Shown piece by piece: positions 7,805 through 15,700 of a stretch of DNA of 64,000 nucleotides (position 1 is its first letter; each line of letters begins with the position of its first letter). This DNA is from Glycomyces buryatensis. GTDB taxonomy: Bacteria > Actinomycetota > Actinomycetes > Mycobacteriales > Micromonosporaceae. The notes below the pieces were generated by a model. It ran no database searches. It saw only the letters and a program-made list of their open reading frames with translations, and was not told where the DNA came from. Both the position numbers and the translations under genes were made by a program. The DNA lies in contig NZ_STGY01000056.1 of NCBI RefSeq assembly GCF_004912275.1, positions 129,782 through 193,781 of the forward strand, given 5' to 3'.

Positions 7805-8116
7805 TTATTTGGTCAGGAACTTGCGGATGGCCGCCTTGGGGTGGGCACCGATCATCTGGTCGGCGGGCTGGCCGCCCTTGAACAGGATCATGGTCGGCAC
7901 GCTCATCACCTGGAACTGGCGGGTGATCTCCGGGTTCGCGTCGGTGTCGATCTTGCGGAACTCGATGTCGCCGAGTTCGCCCGAGAGTTCTTCGAGCACC
8001 GGGGAGACCTTCTTGCACGGGCCGCACCAGGTGGCCCAGAAGTCGACCAGGACCGGCTTCTCGTTGTCCAGCACCTCGGCCTGAAAGTCGGTGTCGGTGA
8101 CTGCTTTGATGGCCAT
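7805..8116 (-). CDS. trxA: Thioredoxin
   Basis: Cytoplasmic thiol-disulfide oxidoreductase, 103 aa, the usual thioredoxin length. Seen: FWATWCGPCKK active site, the cis-proline loop VMSVPTM, and a C-terminal KFL helix. Start choice: AGGAGG abuts an ATG at 8122 with no spacing but lies six bases before ATG 8116, so MAIKAV is the likely N-terminus. It follows trxB on the minus strand but is separated by a 163-bp inverted-repeat element, which could uncouple their transcripts. Confidence 0.96.
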   Translation of the reverse strand: MAIKAVTDTDFQAEVLDNEKPVLVDFWATWCGPCKKVSPVLEELSGELGDIEFRKIDTDANPEITRQFQVMSVPTMILFKGGQPADQMIGAHPKAAIRKFLTK

Positions 8117-8158
8117 TGGCATCCTCCTATGTATCGCTGTTTGACCGAGGGGCGATCC

Positions 8159-8321
8159 AGGGGGTGTTCAATGACCCCTGACGGCCGTTATCCGGCCCAT
8201 TTGCCCGCTCGCTTCGTTGTCGGCCCTCCAGATCCAACACCGGGATCTGGAGGGCCTTCCGCCTTGCGAGCGAACAAATGGACTCGGATACCGACTCGCC
8301 GGGGGTCATTGAACACCCCCT
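8159..8321. repeat. Fold-back (MITE-like) inverted-repeat element between trxA and trxB
   Basis: Ends are a perfect 20-bp inverted repeat: AGGGGGTGTTCAATGACCCC at 8159-8178 and its reverse complement at 8302-8321. Inside, further blocks pair (CCATTTG/CAAATGG, GCTCGC/GCGAGC) up to a central 12-bp hairpin GCCCTCCAGATC, so almost the whole 163 bp folds into one imperfect arm pair. The right end supplies part of the trxB stop codon (TAG at 8322-8320). No second copy or target duplication is seen in the window. Confidence 0.7.
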
Positions 8322-9252
8322 AGTCGCCCAGGCTGGAAACGAAGCGCTCGGCGTCGAGCGCTGCGGCGCAGCCGGTGCCGGCGGCCGTGACCGCCTGCTG
8401 GTAGGTGTGGTCGACGAGGTCGCCCGCGGCGAAGACCCCTTCGAGGTTCGTACGGGTGGTCGGCGCGGCGACCTTGACGTAGCCGGCGTCGTCGAGTTCG
8501 ACCTGGCCCTTGAACAGCTCCGAGCGCGGGTCGTGGCCGATCGCGATGAACACGCCGGTAACCGGCAGCGAGCGCTTCTCACCGGTAACGGTGTCGACCA
8601 CGTCGATGCCCGCGACCTTGCCGTTCTCGCCGTTGATCTGCTCGACCGTGGTGTTCCACTCGACCTCGATCTTCGGGTTGGCCAGGGCGCGCTCGGCCAT
8701 GATCGGGGAGGCGCGGAAGGCGTCGCGGCGGTGCAGGATCGACACCTTGGAGGCGAACTTCGTCAGGAACGTCGCTTCCTCCATGGCCGAGTCGCCGCCG
8801 CCGACGACGGCGATGTGCTGCTCGCGGAAGAAGAACCCGTCGCAGGTGGCGCAGGCGGAGACGCCGCGTCCCATGAGCTCGTCCTCGCCGGGCACGTGCA
8901 GGTGCCGGTAGGCGGAGCCGGTCGCGAGGATGACGGACTTGGCCTGGTACTCGGTCTCTTCGACCCAGACCTTCTTGATCTCACCGGTCAGGTCGACCTT
9001 GGTGGCGTCCTCGGGGACGAGCTCGGCGCCGAAGCGCTCGGCCTGTTTGCGCCAGGAGTCCATCAGGTCGGGGCCCATGATGCCGTCGGGGAAGCCGGGG
9101 TAGTTCTCGACCTCGGTCGTCTGCATGAGGGCGCCGCCGAACTGGGAGCCCTCGAAGACGAGCGGGCGCATATTGGCGCGGGCGGTGTACAGCGCGGCGG
9201 TGTAGCCGGCAGGGCCCGAGCCGATGATGATGACGTCGCGGATCTCGCTCAC
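8320..9252 (-). CDS. trxB: Thioredoxin reductase
   Basis: NADPH-dependent flavoenzyme that reduces thioredoxin; 310 aa, typical. Seen: [19 protein letters not shown]-binding motif, redox CATC near residue 139, [10 protein letters not shown] for NADPH, and the C-terminal [23 protein letters not shown] 9252 is chosen over the open-frame start at 9291 because GAGGAG lies about ten bases upstream and [13 protein letters not shown] is the family N-terminus. A SigR-type promoter lies about 80 bp upstream. Its stop codon lies in the edge of the fold-back element. Confidence 0.96.
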   Translation of the reverse strand: MSEIRDVIIIGSGPAGYTAALYTARANMRPLVFEGSQFGGALMQTTEVENYPGFPDGIMGPDLMDSWRKQAERFGAELVPEDATKVDLTGEIKKVWVEETEYQAKSVILATGSAYRHLHVPGEDELMGRGVSACATCDGFFFREQHIAVVGGGDSAMEEATFLTKFASKVSILHRRDAFRASPIMAERALANPKIEVEWNTTVEQINGENGKVAGIDVVDTVTGEKRSLPVTGVFIAIGHDPRSELFKGQVELDDAGYVKVAAPTTRTNLEGVFAAGDLVDHTYQQAVTAAGTGCAAALDAERFVSSLGD

Positions 9253-9330
9253 CGGATTACTGCTCCTCAGCGTGGTTTCGGCTGCCCCCAAGCCGCCCCG
9301 CTGGGGCGGGGTCGGGAGGCTGACTGCTTC

Positions 9331-9357
9331 AACGCCATCCTAAGGACCGGAAATTCC
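9331..9357 (-). promoter_or_regulatory. SigR-type promoter of trxB
   Basis: On the minus strand GGAAT (9357-9353) is followed after 19 bp by GTT (9333-9331). This fits the GGAAT-N18/19-GTT consensus of the disulfide-stress sigma factor SigR/SigH, which controls trxBA in Streptomyces. Whether the linked sigM-like factor or another sigma factor reads it cannot be told. Confidence 0.65.
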
Positions 9358-9443
9358 GTGGTTCGCGCCTGTGGCGGGCTTGTGACAGGCGAAAACCCCT
9401 TTTGTGTGCAACCTCACGCACTGAAGGGCACATAGCCGCCGAA

Positions 9444-10169
9444 TCAGGCTTCGCGGTCGAGCTCGTCGATGGTGCCGTCGGCGCAGGCGGGGCCGACGGC
9501 CACGGCGATCTCGCCGGAGTCGGCGACGAGCAGCGCCACCACGGCGGGTTCGGACTCGAAGCGGGCGAAGTCGACCGCGACGAGGAGCCCGTCGTAGCGC
9601 CCGGCGAGGGCGTCCTGGCAGGCCTGCCAGAAGTCGCCGCCTTCGGCCAGCGGCGCCAGTTCCTCGGGGACGGCGCCGGTGGTGCTCGTGGTGCTCTGCG
9701 AGCCGAGACCGCGGAGCGCGTCCAAGAGGTCGCCGTCGCCGGTGTAGTCGGTGCCGGTGGCGAAGGTCTCGACCTCGGCGGACTCCTCGACCTCGTCTTC
9801 AGCCTCGGCTCCGGGCTCGGAGCGTTCGGATTCGTCGGCGAGGGTGTCGTCGCTGAGGTCGGCGGTGGCTCCGGCGTCGCTCGAGGGGGCGTCGTTCACG
9901 ACCTGGAGGGCGACGCCGACGCCGCCGACGGTCAGCAGGATGGCGGCGGTGGCGCTGATGAGGGCGTAGCGGACCCGCTTGGGGCGCAGGCGTTCGGCCC
10001 AGGTGGCGAGGAGGCCGTCCCGCTCGCCGTGGTGGAGGGTGTCGGCGGCGGGCAGCTGGTGGAGGACGCGGTCGAGCCGGGCCTGGACATCCGCGGGGAG
10101 GTCGTCGTATTCGCCGGAGGCGGCGCGCAGCGTCTCGGTGACGCGGGTCCGGTCGTGCTGCTGGCTCAT
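9444..10169 (-). CDS. Single-span membrane protein, putative anti-sigma factor
   Basis: A 241-residue protein with a cytoplasmic N-terminal part of about 65 residues, one membrane helix (VRYALISATAAILLTVGGVG), a long acidic Ser/Glu linker and a C-terminal extracytoplasmic domain. ATG 10169 overlaps the stop of the sigma gene by four bases and has AAGGAGG upstream. Coupling to an ECF sigma gene and topology are those of an anti-sigma factor, corresponding in position to mycobacterial RsmA. No zinc HxxxCxxC motif is visible. Confidence 0.75.
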   Translation of the reverse strand: MSQQHDRTRVTETLRAASGEYDDLPADVQARLDRVLHQLPAADTLHHGERDGLLATWAERLRPKRVRYALISATAAILLTVGGVGVALQVVNDAPSSDAGATADLSDDTLADESERSEPGAEAEDEVEESAEVETFATGTDYTGDGDLLDALRGLGSQSTTSTTGAVPEELAPLAEGGDFWQACQDALAGRYDGLLVAVDFARFESEPAVVALLVADSGEIAVAVGPACADGTIDELDREA

Positions 10170-10948
10170 CGTCGGCCTTCCTCCTTCCATGCGGGTCCGG
10201 CCTGGCGGGTTGCTCCTGGTTCGACGCCGTGCCGTGGCTGCGGGTTCCCACCGCCCGGCTCGGGCCGGGCTTCGGCTGGTCCGGCCGGGTCGAATTCGGG
10301 CAGATCGGCGGCGATGCGCTTGCGGGCGCGGGAGGCCCGGGACTTGACGGTGCCGGGCCGGACCTTCAGGATCGCGGCGACCTCGTCCACGGGGTAGCCG
10401 AGCATGTCGATGTAGACCAGGACGGCCCGCTGCTCGAAGGGCAGCTGCGCGAGGGCGCGGTGGACGCTCAGCCGCAGGGTGACGTTTTCTGGACCAGTCT
10501 CTGGGCCGGTCCCGCCGGAGGCGGGTAGCAGGTCGTCGGCGAGCGGGACGGTGGGCCGGCGGGCGGCGGAGCGGAGCCGGTCGAGGCAGGCGTTGACGAC
10601 GATGCGGTGCAGCCAGGTGGTGACGGCGGAGGTGCCGCGGAAGGAGCCGGCGGCCTGGTAGGCCTTGATCATGGCGTCCTGGAGGGCCTCGGCGGCGTCC
10701 TCGGGATTGGCGAGGGTGCGGACGGCGACGGCCCAGAGCCGGCCGCGGTGCCTGCGGAACAGCTCCCCGAAGGCGTCCCGGTCGCCGGCGACGTGGCGGG
10801 CGAGCAGGTCGGCGTCGGCGACTTCGTCGGTGCCGAAGTCGCCTTCGCGGGCGTTGCCTTCGGACGAGGGTCCGCGTTCACTCCGGTTCGGGTGGTGGCG
10901 GTCCGACGGGCGGGCGGGTCCGCGTTCGGGCTGGCGCGGGGCGGGCAT
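10166..10948 (-). CDS. sigM: ECF RNA polymerase sigma factor, SigM-like
   Basis: Extracytoplasmic-function sigma factor, 260 aa. Region 2 (about residues 45-115: DLLARHVAGDRDAFGELFRRH, then DAAEALQDAMIKAY) and region 4 (LPFEQRAVLVYIDMLGYPVDEVAAIL) are clear. The N-terminal 38 residues and C-terminal 40 residues are charged tails. Position between murJ/pseudokinase and trxB/trxA matches mycobacterial sigM. It is separated from the pseudokinase stop by ten bases and overlaps the anti-sigma gene, so the three form an operon. Confidence 0.88.
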   Translation of the reverse strand: MPAPRQPERGPARPSDRHHPNRSERGPSSEGNAREGDFGTDEVADADLLARHVAGDRDAFGELFRRHRGRLWAVAVRTLANPEDAAEALQDAMIKAYQAAGSFRGTSAVTTWLHRIVVNACLDRLRSAARRPTVPLADDLLPASGGTGPETGPENVTLRLSVHRALAQLPFEQRAVLVYIDMLGYPVDEVAAILKVRPGTVKSRASRARKRIAADLPEFDPAGPAEARPEPGGGNPQPRHGVEPGATRQAGPAWKEEGRR

Positions 10949-10958
10949 GGGGGCCGGC

Positions 10959-12431
10959 CTACCGGACGAACACGTTGATGTCTGAGACGGTGAGCTTGTA
11001 GCCGCCCTGCGAGGTCGGCAGTTTCGTCACCCAGATCACCAGGTACCGGGTGGCCTCCTCGCCGCCTTGCAGCTCGACGTTGGTGTCGGCGTCCTCGACC
11101 GGTTCGGCCATGACCGACCAGTCCTCGGCGATCGTTCCATCGCCGTCGGAGTCGTTGCCGGGGTCCTCGGATCCGGAGAGCAGCCCGACGGTGGCGCCGG
11201 CGCTGGTCATCTGGATGCGGACCGAGGCGACCTCGACCTCCTCGCCCAGGTCCACGAGGATGCCCATGCCGGGCTTGAGATTGCCGAACTCCGGGGAGTT
11301 GTAGGTGTCGGTGGACCAGCCGGTGGCGGCGTTGTCGTCGATGACCTGCTCGGTGCCCTCGAGCTCGGTGCGGCTGCCCGGGGGCGGGTCGACGACGCGA
11401 ATGTCCTCGGGCGACAGTTCGGCCTCGGTGGGCCCGGCAGCGTCCGTTTCGGTCTCGCCCCCGTCATCGTCCTCGCCGGTGTCGGCGGTGTCGGTCAGGC
11501 CCAGGTTGTCGTCCCCCGACGCCGGGTCGTCGCCGCCGCCCCACACGAGCGTCGACGTGACGACGCCGAGGAACACGACCGCGGCGACGATCGCGGCGAT
11601 GAGCGCGAGGCGCTTCATGCCCGCGGGCGGGGCCTCGGCGCGGGCCGGCGCCCCGGTGCCCATGGCTTCGAGCGGTCCGGCGCCGCCGGTCTCGGCGAGC
11701 CGGCGCAATTCGACGGCGAGCTCGGCGGCCGAAGGCGGGGCCTCGGCGGTGTCGAGCAGGTCGGCCGTGAGGCGGGAGAGCGAGGCCGGGACGGCGGGTT
11801 CGATCGTGGCGGCGTCGATGACGCGGCCCCAGTCGTCCACCCGGGCGTCGGCCAGGCCGGTGTTCTCGGCGGGCACGACGCGCGGCCAGGCTCCGGTCAG
11901 GCAGGCGTAGAGGGTCGCGCCGAGCGCTCGGACGTCGCCGACCGGCGTGTGTCCGGGCTCGTTGCGCGGCTCGGTGACCATGACCCGGTCGTCCTCGGAC
12001 AACAGGATCGAGCCGGGTTGCAGGTTGCCGTGGGTGACGCCGCCTTCGTGGAGGGCGGCGACCGCGTCGGCGACGGAGGCGACCAGTTCGATCGCGTGGC
12101 TCGGCGCCAGCGCCTGCTGCGCCAACACGCCGCGCAGGGAGGAGCCGTTGACCCATTCGCGCACGACATAGGCGAAGCGGCCCTCGTCGACCGCGTCGTA
12201 CACGTCGACCATCGAGTCGACGTGCGTGCGCGAGGCCGCGACGGCGGCTGTCATGGTGGGGGAGGCGGATTCGCCGCCGGGAGAGCTCAGCACCACGGCG
12301 ACGCTGCGGTGCAGGAGGACATCGACGCCGCGCCACAGCTGGCGGTGGCCGCCGGTGCCTCCGACGTGCTCTTCCAGTCGGTACCGCTCCGCGAGCAGGT
12401 CGCCCACGGAGGGAACTTCGACGGTACTCAT
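10959..12431 (-). CDS. Membrane pseudokinase with C-terminal carbohydrate-binding-like domain
   Basis: A Ser/Thr-kinase-like protein lacking catalytic residues: the catalytic loop HRD is HGN (THGNLQPGSILL) and the DFG aspartate is absent (VMVTEP). One membrane helix (RLALIAAIVAAVVFLGVVTS) separates the cytoplasmic pseudokinase (about residues 1-240) from an acidic linker and a discoidin/CBM-like extracellular domain beginning near TAVIDDNAATGWSTDTY-type sequence. In mycobacteria the equivalent pseudokinase is fused to MurJ and binds FhaA when phosphorylated; here it is a separate gene directly downstream of murJ. GGGAGGA precedes ATG 12431. Confidence 0.85.
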   Translation of the reverse strand: MSTVEVPSVGDLLAERYRLEEHVGGTGGHRQLWRGVDVLLHRSVAVVLSSPGGESASPTMTAAVAASRTHVDSMVDVYDAVDEGRFAYVVREWVNGSSLRGVLAQQALAPSHAIELVASVADAVAALHEGGVTHGNLQPGSILLSEDDRVMVTEPRNEPGHTPVGDVRALGATLYACLTGAWPRVVPAENTGLADARVDDWGRVIDAATIEPAVPASLSRLTADLLDTAEAPPSAAELAVELRRLAETGGAGPLEAMGTGAPARAEAPPAGMKRLALIAAIVAAVVFLGVVTSTLVWGGGDDPASGDDNLGLTDTADTGEDDDGGETETDAAGPTEAELSPEDIRVVDPPPGSRTELEGTEQVIDDNAATGWSTDTYNSPEFGNLKPGMGILVDLGEEVEVASVRIQMTSAGATVGLLSGSEDPGNDSDGDGTIAEDWSVMAEPVEDADTNVELQGGEEATRYLVIWVTKLPTSQGGYKLTVSDINVFVR

Positions 12432-12514
12432 GATGCGGGGTCCTCCCCTCTAAATGCGACCCTGCGGGGGTCGTGCCAGCCGGGGGCCGGGCACACGTAT
12501 GGATGGTACTTGCC

Positions 12515-14245
12515 TCATCGTCGCAGTTTTGCGCGCACCGTTGTCTGGAGCGACGTCATCTCAGTGACGCGCAATACCAGGCACACGGCGATGTAGACGC
12601 CGAGCAGGACCGTGCCCAGCGCGAACGATGCCAAGAGCTGCCCGAGCTTGTCCGAGGTGCCGCCGTCGGCGAGGTCCGCCGGCCACAGCATCCACAGTCC
12701 CCACGCGCTCAGGCCGGCAATGGTTGCGGCTAGAACGGTGCGAATCAGTCCCATTGCGACTTTTCGCATCCCCAGCAGGCCGACGCGCTTGCGCAGCAGC
12801 GACATCGACAGCAGCAGGCTGACCAGGTAGGAGACGCCGTTGGAGGCGAGGAGTCCGACGATGACCCACTGGGCCGGAAGCAGCGCGAACGCCAGCAGGT
12901 AGCCGCCGATGCGGATCGCGATGACCGGCAGGTTGAAGATGGCGACTGCGCGGGTGTCGGTCTGGGCGTAGAACGCGTAGATCTGGAGCTGCGAGATCGA
13001 GAACGGCAGCAGGATCACGCCGACGACGGCGAGCGCCTGACCGGTCGCGAGGGCCTGCTGCGGCGTGTAGACGCCCCACTGGAAGATGGCCAGGCCGATC
13101 GGCTCGTGCAGGGCGACGAACGCGGCCCCGATGGGCACCAGCAGGAACGACGCCATGCGGATGCCGCCGGAGAGGTGCTCGGCCAGTTCGGGCCAGCGCT
13201 TGTCGTCGGCGGCGCGGGTCATGCGCGGCATGAGCGCGGTGATGACGGAGACGGCGACGATGCCGTGGGCCATCATCATCATCAGGTAGGAGTTGTTGTA
13301 GACGGTCGCGCCCGGCACGAACACGCCCAGGTCGGCCGTCCGTTCGGGGTCGCTGGCGGCGTTGGCGATCTTGATGGCGGCCATGACCGCGATCTGGTTG
13401 GCGGCCACGAACAGCAGGGTCCAGGCGGCCAGGTTGCGGATGGTGCGGAGCGGCAGGGCCGAGAAGTCGAAGCGCGGGCGCCAGCGGAATCCGGCCCGGC
13501 GCAGCGCGGGGGTCAGGCACAGGACCTGGATGACGACGCCGGCGGTGGTGCCGCCGCCGAGCAGCAGGAGCATCCCGGTGGTGACGTCGCTCGCGGAGTT
13601 GAAGACCTCGCCGTTGGCGTCGGGGACCGCGTCGCGGGTGAACACGAAGTAGAAGACGGTGCCGACGGTGATGACCACGAGGTTGTTGATGATGGGCACC
13701 CACATGGGGGCGCCGAAGCGCTCGCGGGAGTTCAGCACGCCCGAGAGGATCGCGAACAGTCCGTAAAAGACCAGCGCGGGCAGCATGAGGTAGGACAGCT
13801 TCGTGACCAGGTCCACCTGCACGGGCTCGGACATGCCGACGGCGATGAGCGGGGCGGCGAGGGTGACGACGAGCGCGGCGGCGCCGAGGACGAGCGCGGC
13901 GAGGGTGAGCAGGCGGTGCGCGAAGGCGTCGCCGCCGTCGGGGTCGTTCTTGTGGGCCTTGACGAACAGCGGCAGGATGATCGAGGCGAACACGCCGCCG
14001 AGGACGAGCTCGTAGATCATCTGCGGGAAGTACTGCGCGGTGGTGTAGGAGTTGCCGAGGAGGCCGGCGCCGATGGCGGCGGAGATGACGACGGTGCGGC
14101 CGAATCCGGTGACGCGGCTGACGAGGGATCCGGCGCCCATGAGGAGGCTGGAACTGACGACGCTCTTGCCCTGTCTGGAGGGCCCGGGCCCCGGTGGCGG
14201 AGGTGCCGCCGAGCCGTTGCTCGGTCGCGCGCTACTTTCGGACAT
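12515..14245 (-). CDS. murJ: Lipid II flippase MurJ
   Basis: MOP-superfamily flippase that exports the peptidoglycan precursor lipid II. 576 aa with about 14 membrane helices; seen are the family N-terminal motif SLVSRVTGFGRTVVISAAIG, the loop YFPQMIYELVLGGVFASIILPLF, and FNLP-type helix breaks. A Pro/Ser-rich cytoplasmic N-terminus of about 30 residues precedes helix 1. GGAG lies nine bases before ATG 14245. It heads the murJ-pseudokinase-sigM-anti-sigma operon and is divergent from pcnB with only 30 bp between starts. Confidence 0.94.
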   Translation of the reverse strand: MSESSARPSNGSAAPPPPGPGPSRQGKSVVSSSLLMGAGSLVSRVTGFGRTVVISAAIGAGLLGNSYTTAQYFPQMIYELVLGGVFASIILPLFVKAHKNDPDGGDAFAHRLLTLAALVLGAAALVVTLAAPLIAVGMSEPVQVDLVTKLSYLMLPALVFYGLFAILSGVLNSRERFGAPMWVPIINNLVVITVGTVFYFVFTRDAVPDANGEVFNSASDVTTGMLLLLGGGTTAGVVIQVLCLTPALRRAGFRWRPRFDFSALPLRTIRNLAAWTLLFVAANQIAVMAAIKIANAASDPERTADLGVFVPGATVYNNSYLMMMMAHGIVAVSVITALMPRMTRAADDKRWPELAEHLSGGIRMASFLLVPIGAAFVALHEPIGLAIFQWGVYTPQQALATGQALAVVGVILLPFSISQLQIYAFYAQTDTRAVAIFNLPVIAIRIGGYLLAFALLPAQWVIVGLLASNGVSYLVSLLLSMSLLRKRVGLLGMRKVAMGLIRTVLAATIAGLSAWGLWMLWPADLADGGTSDKLGQLLASFALGTVLLGVYIAVCLVLRVTEMTSLQTTVRAKLRR

Positions 14246-14275
14246 TCGTGGTTACTCCGCTAAACTTGCCCGGCG

Positions 14276-15700
14276 ATGTCTGACAACAGTAGCGGTAACC
14301 AAATCACAGTCCCGTCCGTAGCCGACGACTTGGGTCGTCTCTTCTCGGAGGCGGGTTTCGAGTTGCATCTGGTGGGCGGTTCGGTGCGGGATGCCGTCCT
14401 GCGCAGGGAGACCAGCGACCTGGACTTCACCACGGACGCTCGCCCGGAGGACACCGAGCGGCTACTGAGAGGCGCGTGCACGGTCGTGTGGACGACTGGG
14501 GCCGAGTTCGGGACGATCGCGGGGATGTTCCGGGGCCACCAGGTCGAGGTGACGACGTTCCGCGCCGACGCCTACGACCGCGTCAGCCGCAATCCGATCG
14601 TCCGCTACGGCGACAATCTTACCGATGACCTGGAGCGGCGCGACTTCACGATCAATGCGATGGCCGTGTCGGTTCCCGGCCACGTCTTCACCGACCCGTT
14701 CGGCGGGATCGGCGACCTGACCCGCCGCACCATTCGCACCCCCGCCTCGCCGCAGTCCTCGTTCGCGGACGACCCGCTGCGGATGCTGCGCGCGGCCCGT
14801 TTCGCCGCCCAGCTCGACTTCGCGATCGATCCGGAAACCCTTGCGGCCATGCGGGACATGTCCGCCGAGCTGTCTCGCATCACCGCCGAGCGGATCCGGG
14901 AGGAGCTGGTCAAGCTCCTGCTCGCGCCCGATCCGGCCCTGGGCCTGCGGGTCCTGGTCGACACCGGCTTGGCGGAGGAGTTCCTGCCGGAGGTGGGGGC
15001 GCTGCGCATGGAGATCGACGAGCACGCCCAGCACAAGGACGTCTACGAGCATTCGCTTCAGGTGCTGCGCAATGCGATCGACTCCGAGGACGACGGTCCG
15101 GACCTGATCCTGCGTCTGGCGGCGCTGCTGCACGACATCGGCAAGCCGGAGACGAAGGGCGTCACCGAGACCGGCAACGTCACGTTCCACCACCACGACG
15201 TCGTCGGGGCGCGGTTGGCGCGGGGGCGGATGCGGGCGCTCAAATTCCCCAAGTCCGACGTCCAGGCCGTCTCGCTGCTCATCAGCCTGCATCTGCGCTT
15301 CTACGGCTACGGGGATGCCGGGTGGACCGATTCGGCGGTGCGGCGCTACGTCACCGACGCCGGCGACCAGCTGGAGCGGCTCAATAAACTGGTCCGCTCC
15401 GACTGCACCACCCGCAATAAGCGCAAGGCCGAAAGGCTTCGCCGCGACTACGACGCGTTCGAGGACCGCATCGCGCGCATCCGCGCCGACGAGGACCTGC
15501 GGGCCGTCCGGCCCGACCTGGACGGCAACGCGATCATGGAGCTGCTCGGCCTGGAGCCCGGCCCGCAGGTGGGCCGGGCCTGGCAGTTTCTCAAGGAGCT
15601 GCGACTGGAGCGGGGTCCGGTTCCTCGCGATCAGGCTGAGGAGGCGTTGCTGGAGTGGGCCCGGTCCGAAGGGATCGGACCGCGTCCAGACGCGGACTGA
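14276..15700 (+). CDS. pcnB: CCA tRNA nucleotidyltransferase with HD domain
   Basis: Class II nucleotidyltransferase that adds or repairs the tRNA 3' CCA. Seen: LVGGSVRDAVL and DLDFTTDA active site near residues 32-55, ERRDFTINAMA, DPLRMLRAARFAAQL, and an HD phosphohydrolase domain (AALLHDIGKPETK). 474 aa, usual for actinobacterial members. TAAACT (14261-14266) is nine bases before the ATG and there is no Shine-Dalgarno, so the message is probably leaderless. The last 110 bp overlap the end of the convergent GT87 gene. Confidence 0.95.
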   Translation: MSDNSSGNQITVPSVADDLGRLFSEAGFELHLVGGSVRDAVLRRETSDLDFTTDARPEDTERLLRGACTVVWTTGAEFGTIAGMFRGHQVEVTTFRADAYDRVSRNPIVRYGDNLTDDLERRDFTINAMAVSVPGHVFTDPFGGIGDLTRRTIRTPASPQSSFADDPLRMLRAARFAAQLDFAIDPETLAAMRDMSAELSRITAERIREELVKLLLAPDPALGLRVLVDTGLAEEFLPEVGALRMEIDEHAQHKDVYEHSLQVLRNAIDSEDDGPDLILRLAALLHDIGKPETKGVTETGNVTFHHHDVVGARLARGRMRALKFPKSDVQAVSLLISLHLRFYGYGDAGWTDSAVRRYVTDAGDQLERLNKLVRSDCTTRNKRKAERLRRDYDAFEDRIARIRADEDLRAVRPDLDGNAIMELLGLEPGPQVGRAWQFLKELRLERGPVPRDQAEEALLEWARSEGIGPRPDAD

